A stretch of 64,000 bases of DNA from Oscillibacter sp. (lineage in GTDB: Bacteria > Bacillota > Clostridia > Oscillospirales > Oscillospiraceae), in assembly GCA_022652815.1 (NCBI GenBank), contig JALCRR010000004.1:1-64000 (forward strand), written 5' to 3'. Positions 33,406 through 42,868 of the stretch are shown one piece after another. Within the stretch, counting starts at the first letter, position 1; the number at the start of each line of letters is the position of its first letter. The notes below the pieces were generated by a model, which ran no database searches, had not been told where the DNA came from, and was given only the letters and a program-made list of their open reading frames with translations. The position numbers and the translations under genes are program-made.

Positions 33406-34179
33406 ATGAACCGCAGATATCGTAAAACTGTTATTGCCGGCAACTGGAAGATGAATATGACTGCTTCCGAAACCAAGAAATTCGCCGAGGAAATGAAGAA
33501 GATCATGCCCCGCGCCAAGTGGTGCGACACACTGATCTGCGTTCCCTCCTGCAACATCGCAACGGCTGCAAAGGCCTTCAAGGATCTGCGCATTGCCGTG
33601 GGTGCCGAGAACGTGTACTACGAGGAGAAGGGCGCCTACACCGGCGAAGTCTCCGCCAATATGCTCAAGGATCTGGCTGTGAAGTATGTCATCTGCGGCC
33701 ATAGTGAGCGCCGTCAGTATTTTGGCGAAACCGATCAGATCGTCAACAAGAAGGTCCACGCTGTGCTGGATGCCGGCATGAACCCCATCATCTGCGTGGG
33801 CGAGACGCTGGATCAGCGCGAGACCGGCATCACCGGTGACTGGATTGCGCTGCAGGTCAAGGGCGCTTTGTACGGCGTGAGCGCCGACAAGCTGCGCCGC
33901 TGCATCATCGCCTATGAGCCCATCTGGGCCATCGGCACCGGCAAGACCGCCACGGCGGAGCAGGCCGGCGAGGTCTGCGGCAATATCCGCGCCACCATCC
34001 GCTCTTTGTATGGTGCCCGGGTTGCCCGCTCTGTTACCATTCAGTACGGTGGCTCCATGAATCCGAAGAACGCTGCGGAATTGCTTGCCCAGCCCGATAT
34101 TGACGGCGGCCTCATCGGCGGCGCCGCCTTGAAGCCCGAGCAGTTTGTTGACATCATCAATGCTGCCAATCAGGACTGA
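33406..34179 (+). CDS. tpiA: triosephosphate isomerase
   Basis: A 257-residue TIM barrel interconverting dihydroxyacetone phosphate and glyceraldehyde 3-phosphate. All catalytic residues are visible: Lys15 (GNWKMN), His99 (CGHSERR) and Glu171 ([10 protein letters not shown]), with the phosphate-gripping YGGSMNPKN and GGLIGGAAL. An AAGAGGAGA site precedes the ATG. It is 36 bp upstream of gpmI and certainly cotranscribed with it. Confidence 0.97.
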   Translation: MNRRYRKTVIAGNWKMNMTASETKKFAEEMKKIMPRAKWCDTLICVPSCNIATAAKAFKDLRIAVGAENVYYEEKGAYTGEVSANMLKDLAVKYVICGHSERRQYFGETDQIVNKKVHAVLDAGMNPIICVGETLDQRETGITGDWIALQVKGALYGVSADKLRRCIIAYEPIWAIGTGKTATAEQAGEVCGNIRATIRSLYGARVARSVTIQYGGSMNPKNAAELLAQPDIDGGLIGGAALKPEQFVDIINAANQD

Positions 34180-34214
34180 AATGTCCTTGCGCGCGAAATG
34201 AGGAACATTCAATT

Positions 34215-35732
34215 ATGAATAAAACGCCTACGATCCTGATCATTATGGACGGCTTCGGCCTCACCAATGAGAGAAAGGGCAACGCCATTGCCGCGGCCAA
34301 TACGCCGCGGCTGGATAAGCTCTTTGCCGAATACGCCCATACCGAGCTGCAGGCCTCCGGCCTGGATGTCGGTCTGCCCGAAGGGCAGATGGGCAACAGC
34401 GAGGTCGGCCACACCAATATCGGCGGCGGCCGCGTCGTGTTTCAGGACCTGCCCCGCATCACCAATGCCGTTTCGGACGGGAGCTTTTTTGAAAATCCCG
34501 CCTATCTGCGCGCCATGCAATCCTGCAAGGAAAAGGGCACGGCCCTTCACTTGATGGGTCTGTTGTCTGACGGCGGCGTGCACTCCCACATCAATCATCT
34601 GTGGGCACTGCTGGAAATGGCAAAGAAACAGGGGCTTGAAAAAGTTTATATCCATGCCTTCCTGGATGGCCGGGACGTCTCCCCCACCTCCGGCGCGGAC
34701 TATGTTGCCGCCGCCGTGGAAAAGTGCCGGGAGCTTGGCATCGGAAAAATTGCAACCGTCATGGGCCGCTATTACGCCATGGACCGCGACAAGCGCTGGG
34801 ACCGGGTGGAGCAGGCGTACGACGCCATGGTTTACGGCGAGGGTGCGACCTTCAATCCCGTGCCCGTGGGCGCTGTCAAGGATTCCTATGACAAGGGAAT
34901 CACCGATGAATTTGTGGAGCCGGTTGTCTGCGACACCGACGGCACGATTTCCGACAACGACAGTGTGATCTTTTTCAACTACCGTCCTGACCGGGCGCGG
35001 GAAATTACCCGCTCTCTGGTGGACCCCGATTTTGACGGGTTTACCCACCAGTTTTTCCCCCTCACCTTCGTGTGCAACACGGAATATGACGCCACCATGC
35101 CCAATGTGGAAGTGGCGTTCCCCCGTGTGCTGGTGAAAAACGGTCTGGGCGAGTACCTTTCCAAGATGGGTCTGACCCAGCTGCGGATTGCCGAGACGGA
35201 GAAATACGCCCATGTGACGTTCTTCTTCAACGGCGGCAGTGAGACGGTGTTTCCCGGCGAGGATCGGGTTCTGGTTCCTTCCCCCAAGGTTGCAACGTAT
35301 GATCTGCAGCCGGAGATGAGCGCGGAGGAGGTCTGCACCAAGTGCGTGGAGCGGATTGAGTCCGGCGCCTACGACGTCATCATTCTCAACTTTGCCAACT
35401 GCGACATGGTGGGCCACACCGGCGTTTTTGACGCGGCGGTAAAGGCCGTGGAGACGGTGGACACCTGCGTGGGCAAGGTCATTGACGCCACGCTGAAAAT
35501 GGGCGGCATCGCCATGGTGACTGCCGATCACGGCAACGCGGACACCATGCTCCAGCCCGACGGCAGCCCTATGACTGCCCACACCACCAATCCGGTTCCC
35601 TTTATTCTGGTGGGTGCCGGAACGGTTTTGCGCGACGGCGGCAGACTTGCCGACATTGCGCCGACCATTCTGGATGTGCTGGGTCTGGAAACGCCGGAGG
35701 AAATGACCGGCAAGACCCTAATCGTGAAGTAA
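34215..35732 (+). CDS. gpmI: cofactor-independent phosphoglycerate mutase
   Basis: A 505-residue manganese-dependent mutase converting 3- to 2-phosphoglycerate. The nucleophile is Ser62 in [10 protein letters not shown] and the first metal ligand is Asp12 (IMDGFG). Other ligands are in the [11 protein letters not shown] and NCDMVGHTG segments, and HSHINHL and [12 protein letters not shown] bind substrate. GAGGAACA precedes the ATG. It ends in a strong terminator. Enolase, often next in line, is not present. Confidence 0.96.
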   Translation: MNKTPTILIIMDGFGLTNERKGNAIAAANTPRLDKLFAEYAHTELQASGLDVGLPEGQMGNSEVGHTNIGGGRVVFQDLPRITNAVSDGSFFENPAYLRAMQSCKEKGTALHLMGLLSDGGVHSHINHLWALLEMAKKQGLEKVYIHAFLDGRDVSPTSGADYVAAAVEKCRELGIGKIATVMGRYYAMDRDKRWDRVEQAYDAMVYGEGATFNPVPVGAVKDSYDKGITDEFVEPVVCDTDGTISDNDSVIFFNYRPDRAREITRSLVDPDFDGFTHQFFPLTFVCNTEYDATMPNVEVAFPRVLVKNGLGEYLSKMGLTQLRIAETEKYAHVTFFFNGGSETVFPGEDRVLVPSPKVATYDLQPEMSAEEVCTKCVERIESGAYDVIILNFANCDMVGHTGVFDAAVKAVETVDTCVGKVIDATLKMGGIAMVTADHGNADTMLQPDGSPMTAHTTNPVPFILVGAGTVLRDGGRLADIAPTILDVLGLETPEEMTGKTLIVK

Positions 35733-35743
35733 GAAAAGCACCA

Positions 35744-35777
35744 AAAAGATCCGTTTCCGAAAGGAAACGGATCTTTT
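35744..35777 (+). terminator. intrinsic terminator after gpmI
   Basis: A 15-bp perfect stem (35744-35758 with 35763-35777) closes a GAAA loop, with T-run TTTTCTC. It ends the tpiA-gpmI transcript. Confidence 0.92.
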
Positions 35778-35839
35778 CTCATTATTCGGTATAACTTCCT
35801 GCCTTTTTGCCCATACTGCTGGGAAAAGGAGGGATTTTT

Positions 35840-36535
35840 ATGACCCAAAAACCAAAAAGACTGCTGCGCGGCACGGGACGCTACGTGCTTGCAGCTGTGG
35901 GATGTCTCGCGGTGGTGGTGGCGGGAACGTGGTTCCTGCTCAATCGCAGCGATACCGGTGCGCAGACGGAAGCCACCCAGAGCGTGGAGGCGTCCGCCCC
36001 AGTCTCGGTGCCTGAAAAGGCGCCGGAGGAAAAGACCGTCCCCACTGCCAAGAAGGTGGAGATGCCGGAAATCCCGGTGGAGACCGTGGAGACGGTTGAC
36101 CCCACGCCGGTGGAGGCCGAGGCACCCAGCCTAACGGTTTCCCCACTGAGCGGAGATGTGGTGGCGGCCTTCAGCGTGGATCAGCTTCAGTACAGCGCCA
36201 CGCTGGATGACTGGCGCACCCATGACGGCATTGACATCGCCGCCGCACAGGGGACAAAGGTACTGGCCGCCAGCGCAGGCACGGTGCTCTCCGTCACGGA
36301 CGATGAACTGATGGGCACTACCGTGGTGCTTTCCCACAATGACGGCTATCAGACCACGTACGCCAATTTGCAGGCGCAGCCCGGGGTGAAGAAGGGCGAC
36401 AAGGTCTCTGCCGGGCAGACCATCGGCACCGTAGGCACCACTTCACTGGCCGAGAGCGCCGAGGGTCCCCACCTGCACTTCTCCGTCACCAAGGACGGCG
36501 ACGCGGTGGACCCCCAGAAATATCTGAAGAGCTGA
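35840..36535 (+). CDS. SpoIIQ-like M23 peptidase
   Basis: A 231-residue single-pass protein: a basic N terminus, a transmembrane helix (about 15-35), a Pro/Glu/Val-rich linker (40-105), then an M23 (LytM) domain with HDGID (HxxxD zinc ligands) and HLHF (HxH). Clostridial SpoIIQ keeps these residues whereas Bacillus SpoIIQ has lost one. SpoIIQ sits in the forespore membrane and pairs with SpoIIIAH during engulfment. Other M23 endopeptidases share this layout, so SpoIIQ is the likely but not certain call. AAAGGAGGG precedes ATG 35840; it is bounded by terminators on both sides. Confidence 0.78.
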   Translation: MTQKPKRLLRGTGRYVLAAVGCLAVVVAGTWFLLNRSDTGAQTEATQSVEASAPVSVPEKAPEEKTVPTAKKVEMPEIPVETVETVDPTPVEAEAPSLTVSPLSGDVVAAFSVDQLQYSATLDDWRTHDGIDIAAAQGTKVLAASAGTVLSVTDDELMGTTVVLSHNDGYQTTYANLQAQPGVKKGDKVSAGQTIGTVGTTSLAESAEGPHLHFSVTKDGDAVDPQKYLKS

Positions 36536-36585
36536 CATCTTACAGTAAAAACAAACTCCTCTCATCATATGATTTCCCTGCAATG

Positions 36586-36626
36586 CAAAAGGACACAGCC
36601 GGCGGTATGCCGGCTGTGTCCTTTTG
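36586..36626. terminator. bidirectional intrinsic terminator
   Basis: An 18-bp perfect stem (36586-36603 with 36609-36626) has AAAA/TTTT ends. It separates the plus-strand M23 gene from the minus-strand MATE gene. Confidence 0.93.
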
Positions 36627-36644
36627 TTCAATATTTGTAAACTT

Positions 36645-38042
36645 TTAATTCTTCTCCAGCGGAGAAATTCTCTGGCGGTAAATCCGCCGGAAAAACAGCG
36701 TGCTGACGCAGACCGAGGCAACTTCCGCAATGGGGAAAGCCAGCCACACCAGCTCCAGCTGCTCGGTTAGGCTCAGCAGGTATGCCGCCGGTAGCAGCAC
36801 GATCAGCTGACGAGTGACGGAGACGAACATGCTGTATACTCCATTGCCCAGTGCTTGGAACATGGAGCCGCACACGATGCAGAACGCGGCGGGAATAAAG
36901 CTGATGGAAATAATCCGCAGAGCAGGTCTGCCGATTTCCAGCATGGCGGCAGAAGCATCAAAGAATCGAAGCAGCGTTCCGGGAACGAGCTGGAAGGCAA
37001 GAACGCCCACTCCCATGATGCACATGGCCAGAAGCACGCCGAACTTCATGGCTTTCATAATGCGCTCTTTGTTTCGGGCGCCGTAGTTGTAGGCCATGAC
37101 GGGAACCAGACCGTTGTTCAGTCCGAACACCGGCATAAAGATGAAGCTCTGCAGCTTGAAGTACACGCCAAACACGGCGGTTGCCGTGGTGGAAAATGTG
37201 ATGAGAATGCGGTTGACGCCGTATACCATCACGGAGCCGATGGACTGCATGATGATGGTGGGCAGACCCACCGCATAGATTGCCTTGATGATCTCTCCCT
37301 GGGGGCGGAAACCGCGGAAGTGCAGGGGCACCTCCGGGTTCTTTTTCCGGCAGAAGTAAAACGCCAGAAGGGTGCCGCAGATTTGTCCTGCCACCGTGGC
37401 AATGGCCGCACCGGCCACGCCCAGCTTGGGAAAACCCAAAAGACCAAAAATCAGCAGCGGATCAAAAATCAGATTGATGATGGCGCCCAGCGACTGGGTA
37501 ATCATGGTGTAAATGGTTCGGCCTGTGGACTGAAGCAGCCGCTCGAATGTGATGCCCAAAAACAGTCCCGGCGAGATGCAGCAGCAAATGGTCAGATACT
37601 GCACGCCGTAATCCACAATCTCGGCTACGTCGGTCTGGGAGCGGTAAAAGGTTCCCACCACGGTAAACCCAATGATGATGAAGACAAGACAGCTCAGCAC
37701 GGCCAGAAACACGCCGTTGACGGCGGTATCCCGTGCCCGCTTGAAGTTTTTCTCTCCAAGAGAGCGGGATAAAAGCGCGTTGATGCCCACACCTGTTCCG
37801 GCTGCCACGGCGATCATCAGGTTTTGCATGGGGAAGGCCAGAGACACGGCAGTCAGCGCATTCTCCGAAATGCGGGAGACGAAAACGCTGTCCACCACGT
37901 TGTAAAGCGCCTGCACCATCATGGAAATCATCATAGGCAAGGCCATGTTTATAATCAGCTTGTTGACGGGCATATAGCCCATTTTATTTTCCTGCGGCAC
38001 ATCGGCCGTCTGGGGAGTATTCTTCTGTGGATGTTTCTTCAT
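36645..38042 (-). CDS. MATE family efflux transporter
   Basis: A 465-residue integral membrane protein with about twelve helices in two similar halves, typical of MATE exporters that expel cationic drugs or metabolites by sodium or proton exchange. Recognisable segments: LPMMISMMVQALYNVVDSVF at the first helix, GAIINLIFDPLLIFG, and PVFGLNNGLVPVMAYNYGA in the second half. The start at 38042 (MKKHPQKN) has GGAGG 12 bp upstream, a long spacing; a longer reading from 38111 has no site. It lies after prfB on the same strand with a weak terminator between. Confidence 0.88.
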   Translation of the reverse strand: MKKHPQKNTPQTADVPQENKMGYMPVNKLIINMALPMMISMMVQALYNVVDSVFVSRISENALTAVSLAFPMQNLMIAVAAGTGVGINALLSRSLGEKNFKRARDTAVNGVFLAVLSCLVFIIIGFTVVGTFYRSQTDVAEIVDYGVQYLTICCCISPGLFLGITFERLLQSTGRTIYTMITQSLGAIINLIFDPLLIFGLLGFPKLGVAGAAIATVAGQICGTLLAFYFCRKKNPEVPLHFRGFRPQGEIIKAIYAVGLPTIIMQSIGSVMVYGVNRILITFSTTATAVFGVYFKLQSFIFMPVFGLNNGLVPVMAYNYGARNKERIMKAMKFGVLLAMCIMGVGVLAFQLVPGTLLRFFDASAAMLEIGRPALRIISISFIPAAFCIVCGSMFQALGNGVYSMFVSVTRQLIVLLPAAYLLSLTEQLELVWLAFPIAEVASVCVSTLFFRRIYRQRISPLEKN

Positions 38043-38089
38043 TAACGCGCAATTCCTCCAAAATCGAATAATCGTTTTCTCCGCATGAT

Positions 38090-38118
38090 AAAGGACGTGC
38101 CCGTGCGGCACGTCCTTT
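38090..38118 (-). terminator. probable terminator of prfB
   Basis: AAAGGACGTGCC (38090-38101) pairs with 38107-38118 around CGTGC. It is 21 bp past the prfB stop on the minus strand; the following T-run is short. Confidence 0.6.
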
Positions 38119-38138
38119 TCAAGACATTTGGTCGTCAG

Positions 38139-39263
38139 TTACTTCTTCAGCTCACCGGTGGCCTGCTGGGTCAGGTATGCGTTGATAAAGCCGTCCAGAT
38201 CGCCGTCCATCACGGCGTCAATTCCGCCGGTTTCAAAACTCGTGCGGGTGTCCTTCACCAGCTGATAGGGCATAAACACGTAGGAGCGGATCTGGCTGCC
38301 CCATTCGATCTTCATCTGCACGCCCTTGATGTCCGAAACTTTTTCCGCGTGCTGCTGCAGCTTCAACTCTACCAGCTTGGCGCGCAGCATCTTCATACAG
38401 TTGTCGCGGTTTTGGAACTGGCTGCGTTCCGTCTGGCAAAAGACCACAATGCCGGTGGGCAGATGCTTGATTCGCACGGCGGAAGAGGTTTTGTTGATGT
38501 GCTGGCCGCCGGCACCGGAGGAGCGGCATGCCTGCATTTCAATCTCTTCGGGACGAATCTCAATCTCCATGTCGTCCGGCAGCTCCGGCATGACCTCGAC
38601 GGCTGCAAAGGAGGTCTGGCGGCGGGCGTTGGCATCAAAGGGAGACACACGCACCAGGCGATGCACGCCGTTTTCACTTCTCAAAAGGCCGTAGGCATTT
38701 TCGCCTTCGATGGAGATCGTAGCCGCCTTGATGCCGGCTTCGTCTCCGTCTTCGTAGTTCAAAATGGTGTACTTGAAATCGTGACGCTCCGCCCAGCGGG
38801 TGTACATCCGGTAAAGCATAGACGCCCAGTCCTGGGCCTCGGTGCCGCCGGCGCCGGGGTGGAAGGACAAAATGGCGTTGCTGGAGTCATATTCTCCGGT
38901 GAGCAGGGTGGTCATCCGGGTTTCCTCCACCTTTTCCACCAGAATGTCATACTCACTCTTCAGCTCCGGCAGCAGGGAATCATCGTCCTCTTCCTGCCCC
39001 ATCTCACACATCGTTTTCAAATCGTCCCAGGTTTTCAGCAGCTTTTCCTGCCGGTTGACTTTATTCTGCAGCTGCTTCAGGCGCTGCGTCACCTGCTGGG
39101 AGCGCTCCAGATCGTTCCAGAAGCCGTCCTGCGCCGTCTCATCCTCCAGCCTTGCCGCTTCCGACTTCGCGCTTTCCAGATCCAGCGCGGCGGACAGCTT
39201 TTCAAGCTCGGGCCCGAGGGCGGTCAGCTTCTGCTTGTATTCGTCATATTCAATCATTGCCAT
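38139..39263 (-). CDS. prfB: peptide chain release factor 2
   Basis: A 374-residue class I release factor for UGA and UAA. It carries the RF2 tripeptide SPF (VSPFDANARR), which reads the stop codon, and GAGGQHINKT, whose GGQ loop triggers peptide release. The reading frame runs through without the in-frame TGA and +1 frameshift found near codon 25 in many bacterial prfB genes: the corresponding region codes AALDLESAK uninterrupted. GGAG is 7 bp before the ATG. The gene is followed by a weak terminator and a MATE gene. Confidence 0.95.
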   Translation of the reverse strand: MAMIEYDEYKQKLTALGPELEKLSAALDLESAKSEAARLEDETAQDGFWNDLERSQQVTQRLKQLQNKVNRQEKLLKTWDDLKTMCEMGQEEDDDSLLPELKSEYDILVEKVEETRMTTLLTGEYDSSNAILSFHPGAGGTEAQDWASMLYRMYTRWAERHDFKYTILNYEDGDEAGIKAATISIEGENAYGLLRSENGVHRLVRVSPFDANARRQTSFAAVEVMPELPDDMEIEIRPEEIEMQACRSSGAGGQHINKTSSAVRIKHLPTGIVVFCQTERSQFQNRDNCMKMLRAKLVELKLQQHAEKVSDIKGVQMKIEWGSQIRSYVFMPYQLVKDTRTSFETGGIDAVMDGDLDGFINAYLTQQATGELKK

Positions 39264-39409
39264 CGCAATTCTCCGTTTCGTGTAAAGATTTCATCAGCAA
39301 TCTATCATTATACCGAATTAAATATGGATTGTAAAGCAAAACTTCGTGTTTTGCGAACTTTTTCCCCGCAAATCAATGAATAATCAGACGACCTCCCACG
39401 AAAGCGGCG

Positions 39410-39449
39410 AAAAAAGAAAGACAACACATTGGTGTTGTCTTTCTTTTTT
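39410..39449 (-). terminator. terminator of tRNA-Gly(CCC)
   Basis: An 18-bp perfect stem (39410-39427 with 39432-39449) closes ATTG, with A6/T6 ends. Its outer base is the last base of the encoded CCA of the tRNA. Confidence 0.9.
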
Positions 39450-39522
39450 GGAGCAGCCGATGGGAATCGAACCCACCTGTGCGGCTTGGGAAGCCGCCGT
39501 TCTACCGATGAACTACGGCTGC
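39449..39522 (-). tRNA. tRNA-Gly (anticodon CCC), CCA encoded
   Basis: On the minus strand the acceptor GCAGCCG pairs with the 3' strand ending GGCTGC. The anticodon stem GCGGC/GCCGC holds TTCCCAA, giving anticodon CCC for GGG codons. The T arm reads GGTTCGATTCC. The discriminator is T and CCA is encoded at 39449-39451. It is a second glycine isoacceptor in the window. Confidence 0.95.
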
Positions 39523-39642
39523 GAACGATGCTATTATAACAGACGATTCTCCGTTTTGCAACTCGAAAAATGGCGGGGCGGGCATGAGAATCTGCGCCGT
39601 TTCATAGAATACAGGGAAGATCGGAAAAAGGGGGAGACTGCG

Positions 39643-40770
39643 ATGAAAAAACTTGTGGCGGCCCTGTGCGCGGTGGTGGTGCTGACTACCGGCGCGCATG
39701 CGCTGGATGTTACGGCACCGTCGGCACTGCTGATGGAAAAGGAGACGGGCACGGTGCTCTTTTCAAAAAACGAGCACGAGCAGCTGGAGCCTGCCAGCGT
39801 CACCAAAGTCATGACGCTGTTGCTGACCATGGAAGCCATTGATTCCGGGCAGCTCGGCTATGATGACATGATTACCGGATCGGCCCACGCCTGTTCTATG
39901 GGCGGGTCGCAGATCTGGCTCAAGGAGGGCGAACAGCTGAGCGTGTCCGATATGCTCAAGGCGGTCTGCGTGGTCAGCGCCAACGACTGCGCCGTGGCGC
40001 TTGGGGAGCATTTGGCAGGCAGCGAGGACGCGTTTGTGGAATGCATGAACCAGCGTGCAAAGGAGCTGGGCATGAACGATACGTGCTTTAAAAATGCCAC
40101 GGGGCTTCCCGCAGCGGGACATGTCACCTCGGCGTACGACATTGCCCTCATGTCCCGGGAGCTGATTTTGAAGCACCCGGCTATCCGGCAGTACACCACC
40201 ATCTGGATGGACACCTTGCGGGACGGCACCTCGTCTCTGGTCAACACCAACAAGCTGGTGCGCTTCTATCCCGGGACCACGGGGCTGAAAACCGGCTCCA
40301 CGGATTCGGCGGGGTTCTGCATTTCCGCCACTGCGGAAAAAGACGGCATGGAGCTGATCGCGGTCATCATGAAAGACCCCACCTCGCCCCAGCGGCAGGA
40401 GGACGCCAAAACGCTTTTGTCCTACGGCTTTTCCACCTATGCCCTAACGAATCTGACGGCAGATCTGGCTCTGGCGCCTGTGCCTGTTCATTTGGGAATG
40501 CAGGAAACGGTGCAGCCGGTGCTGGCGGAAAGCTCCGTACTGCTGGAAAAGGCCAAGGCCACCGCCCTGGAAAAGACGCTGAATCTCCCGCAGAGCATCA
40601 ATGCCCCGGTCCAAAAAGGCGACGTGCTGGGTACATTGACCGTGACCTCCGACGGCGAGGCCATCGGGGAGGTGCCGATTCTGGCAGGGGAGGATGTCCC
40701 GCGGCTGACCTGGGGACAGATGACCATGCGCCTTTTGCGCACCGCCTTCCTGTGCGGGAAAGTTTCGTGA
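39643..40770 (+). CDS. D-alanyl-D-alanine carboxypeptidase (DacF-like)
   Basis: A 375-residue exported penicillin-binding protein that trims the terminal D-Ala of peptidoglycan. A signal peptide ends near Ala20. The catalytic motifs are Ser52-x-x-Lys55 (ASVTKVM), SAN (112-114) and KTGS (GLKTGSTD). A C-terminal PBP5-type beta domain (about 270-350) and an amphipathic tail (MTMRLLRTAF) would hold it at the membrane. Clostridial DacF-type enzymes act on spore cortex or vegetative wall; which applies is not clear. ATG at 39643 has GGGGGAG upstream, and a longer ORF start would run through the tRNA. Confidence 0.9.
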   Translation: MKKLVAALCAVVVLTTGAHALDVTAPSALLMEKETGTVLFSKNEHEQLEPASVTKVMTLLLTMEAIDSGQLGYDDMITGSAHACSMGGSQIWLKEGEQLSVSDMLKAVCVVSANDCAVALGEHLAGSEDAFVECMNQRAKELGMNDTCFKNATGLPAAGHVTSAYDIALMSRELILKHPAIRQYTTIWMDTLRDGTSSLVNTNKLVRFYPGTTGLKTGSTDSAGFCISATAEKDGMELIAVIMKDPTSPQRQEDAKTLLSYGFSTYALTNLTADLALAPVPVHLGMQETVQPVLAESSVLLEKAKATALEKTLNLPQSINAPVQKGDVLGTLTVTSDGEAIGEVPILAGEDVPRLTWGQMTMRLLRTAFLCGKVS

Positions 40771-40789
40771 GTTTCGACGCGGTTTACTC

Positions 40790-40818
40790 TTGTCTCACTT
40801 CATGCAAAATGATATACT
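40790..40818 (+). promoter_or_regulatory. sigma-A promoter for pgi
   Basis: TTGTCT (40790-40795) and TATACT (40813-40818) are 17 bp apart, giving a leader of about 40 nt before the pgi ATG. Confidence 0.65.
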
Positions 40819-40865
40819 GCAAGTGTTGTCAATCTTCCACATAAGAGAAAGGATCTGCCAGAAAA

Positions 40866-42203
40866 ATGCTGAATGTTAAACTGTTTCATATGGATACCTT
40901 CATTCCCACGCATTACGAGGAAGCGATCCAGCCGCGGATGAAAATTTCCCAGGATAAGCTGCAAAACGGAACCGGAGCCGGCAGCGATTTTACGGGCTGG
41001 GTGCATCTTCCGCGCAGCTATGACCGGGAGGAATATGGCCGCATCAAGGCCGCGGCGGCAAAAATCCAGAGCAACTCCAAGGCGCTGGTTGTCATCGGCA
41101 TCGGCGGCAGCTATCTGGGTGCCCGCGGCGTGGTGGAGTGTCTCTGCTCCCCCAACTATAATCTTAAGAAAAAGAACACCCCCAACATCTATTTCGTCGG
41201 CAACGGTCTTTCCTCCGAAGCCATGGGCGAGGTGCTGGATCTTCTGGGTGACGACGATTTTTCCGTCAACGTGATCTCCAAGTCCGGCACCACCACGGAG
41301 CCCGCTGTGGCGTTCCGCTTCTTCCGTGCTAAGCTGGAGGAAAAGTACGGCAAGGCCGGCGCAGGTGAGCGCATTTTTGCCACCACCGACAAAGCCCGCG
41401 GCGCACTGAAGTCCCTGGCAGATGCCGAGGGCTGGGAGACCTTTGTGGTGCCCGACGACGTGGGTGGGCGCTATTCTGTGCTGACCGCCGTGGGTCTGTT
41501 GCCCATCGCTGTGGCCGGCGTGGATATTGACGCACTGATGCGCGGCGCAGCGCAGATGATGGACGTGTGCGTGCAGGAAGGCTATGAGGAAAACCCCGCA
41601 TGGCGCTATGCCGCCATTCGCCACGAGCTTTACCGCACCGGCAAGAGTGTGGAGATTCTGGCCTGCTATGACCCTGCGTTCCGCTTCATGTCCGAATGGT
41701 GGAAGCAGCTTTACGGCGAGAGCGAGGGCAAGGACGGCTGCGGCCTGTTCCCTGCCAGCGTGGAATTCACGGCGGATCTGCACTCCATGGGCCAGTACAT
41801 TCAGCAGGGCAAGCGGCTAATGTTTGAAACCGTGGTGCGCTTCGGCGATTCCGCGCGCCAGCTGGAAGTCCCGCGGGACGATCTGGACGGCGACGGCCTG
41901 AACTTCCTGGCCGGCAAATCCATGGACTTTGTCCGGGACCGCGCCACCGAGGGAACGCTTCTTGCTCATACGGAGGGCGGCGTACCCAACGTGATTGTGG
42001 AAGCCGGGGAAAAGAACGCCGAAAATCTCGGCGCCTTGATTTATTTCTTCGAGTATTCCTGCGGCCTGTCCGGATATCTGCTGGGCGTGAACCCCTTTGA
42101 CCAGCCCGGTGTGGAGGCCTATAAGAAGAACATGTTTGCCCTGCTGGGCAAGCCCGGCTACGAGGATCGCAAGGCCGAGCTGGAAGCAAAGCTCGGAAAG
42201 TAA
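40866..42203 (+). CDS. pgi: glucose-6-phosphate isomerase
   Basis: A 445-residue SIS-fold isomerase interconverting glucose 6-phosphate and fructose 6-phosphate. Visible: the sugar-phosphate site [24 protein letters not shown], the catalytic glutamate region with [10 protein letters not shown], and the end [14 protein letters not shown]. It is the short Gram-positive type (Bacillus about 450 residues). It has its own promoter and a hairpin terminator, so it is not part of the pgk-tpiA cluster 5 kb away. Confidence 0.96.
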   Translation: MLNVKLFHMDTFIPTHYEEAIQPRMKISQDKLQNGTGAGSDFTGWVHLPRSYDREEYGRIKAAAAKIQSNSKALVVIGIGGSYLGARGVVECLCSPNYNLKKKNTPNIYFVGNGLSSEAMGEVLDLLGDDDFSVNVISKSGTTTEPAVAFRFFRAKLEEKYGKAGAGERIFATTDKARGALKSLADAEGWETFVVPDDVGGRYSVLTAVGLLPIAVAGVDIDALMRGAAQMMDVCVQEGYEENPAWRYAAIRHELYRTGKSVEILACYDPAFRFMSEWWKQLYGESEGKDGCGLFPASVEFTADLHSMGQYIQQGKRLMFETVVRFGDSARQLEVPRDDLDGDGLNFLAGKSMDFVRDRATEGTLLAHTEGGVPNVIVEAGEKNAENLGALIYFFEYSCGLSGYLLGVNPFDQPGVEAYKKNMFALLGKPGYEDRKAELEAKLGK

Positions 42204-42214
42204 AGAGCGCAAAT

Positions 42215-42247
42215 ACGGGCATCGCACAGTTCTTGTGCGATGCCCGT
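42215..42247 (+). terminator. terminator of pgi
   Basis: A 14-bp perfect stem (42215-42228 with 42234-42247) closes GTTCT. It starts 12 bp past the pgi stop; the T-run after it is interrupted (TACTTC). Confidence 0.7.
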
Positions 42248-42409
42248 TACTTCAAACTTTAACGGGTGAAGCCCCCGCTGTCAATCCATATTATGACCAA
42301 AGATTAAATTTCCTTTTTTACGTTGTTTTTTCCTGCGCTTTATGATATGCTGAATCCAGTAAAAGACATCCAATCCCTTGCTATTCTAAAAGAAACAGGA
42401 GTGATTACT

Positions 42410-42820
42410 ATGGTCAGACTGATTATGGGCGTAAAGGGCTCCGGCAAGACCAAGCAACTCATCGAACTGATCAACAATGCCGCGAAGGACGAGCCCGGCA
42501 ACGTGGTTTGCATCGAGGCAAACTCCACGATGACATACGATATTCACTATCACATTCGTCTGATTGACGCGCAGGAATATAAACTGACGACGTTCGACGC
42601 ATTCCGCGGTTTTATCAGCGGTCTGTATGCCGGCAACTATGACATCTCCCATGTGTTCATCGACAACCTCTGCAAGACCGTGGGCGTGGAAATCGGCCGC
42701 GAGACCGAGGACTTCCTGGGCTGGCTGGATCAGTTCGGCGAGAAGAACAATATCAAGTTCACCGTCACCGTCTCCGGCGATCTTTCCGTTGCCACCGAGG
42801 GCATGAAGAAGTTCCTGTAA
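42410..42820 (+). CDS. small P-loop NTP-binding protein
   Basis: A 136-residue protein that begins almost at its Walker A motif (GVKGSGKT, residues 7-14), with a Walker B-like HVFIDN near residue 85. It is compact and soluble and resembles uncharacterised P-loop proteins conserved in Clostridia. No thymidine-kinase zinc site is present, and I cannot assign a substrate. AGGAG lies 8 bp before ATG 42410. It is bounded by terminators on both sides, so it is a single-gene unit. Confidence 0.75.
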   Translation: MVRLIMGVKGSGKTKQLIELINNAAKDEPGNVVCIEANSTMTYDIHYHIRLIDAQEYKLTTFDAFRGFISGLYAGNYDISHVFIDNLCKTVGVEIGRETEDFLGWLDQFGEKNNIKFTVTVSGDLSVATEGMKKFL

Positions 42821-42831
42821 AACAGCAGATT

Positions 42832-42862
42832 AAAAATCCCCGCCGAAAAGGCGGGGATTTTT
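42832..42862. terminator. bidirectional intrinsic terminator
   Basis: A 13-bp perfect stem (42832-42844 with 42850-42862) closes GAAAA, with A5 and T7 ends. It lies between the convergent P-loop and SLH genes. Confidence 0.93.
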
Positions 42863-42868
42863 TTAGTC

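Noticed and set aside
33286..34212. 308-codon minus-strand frame over tpiA
   Set aside because: Shadow of tpiA; the plus-strand gene has all catalytic residues.
34209..35582. 457-codon minus-strand frame over gpmI
   Set aside because: Shadow of gpmI with His/Gly/Val-rich composition and no motif.
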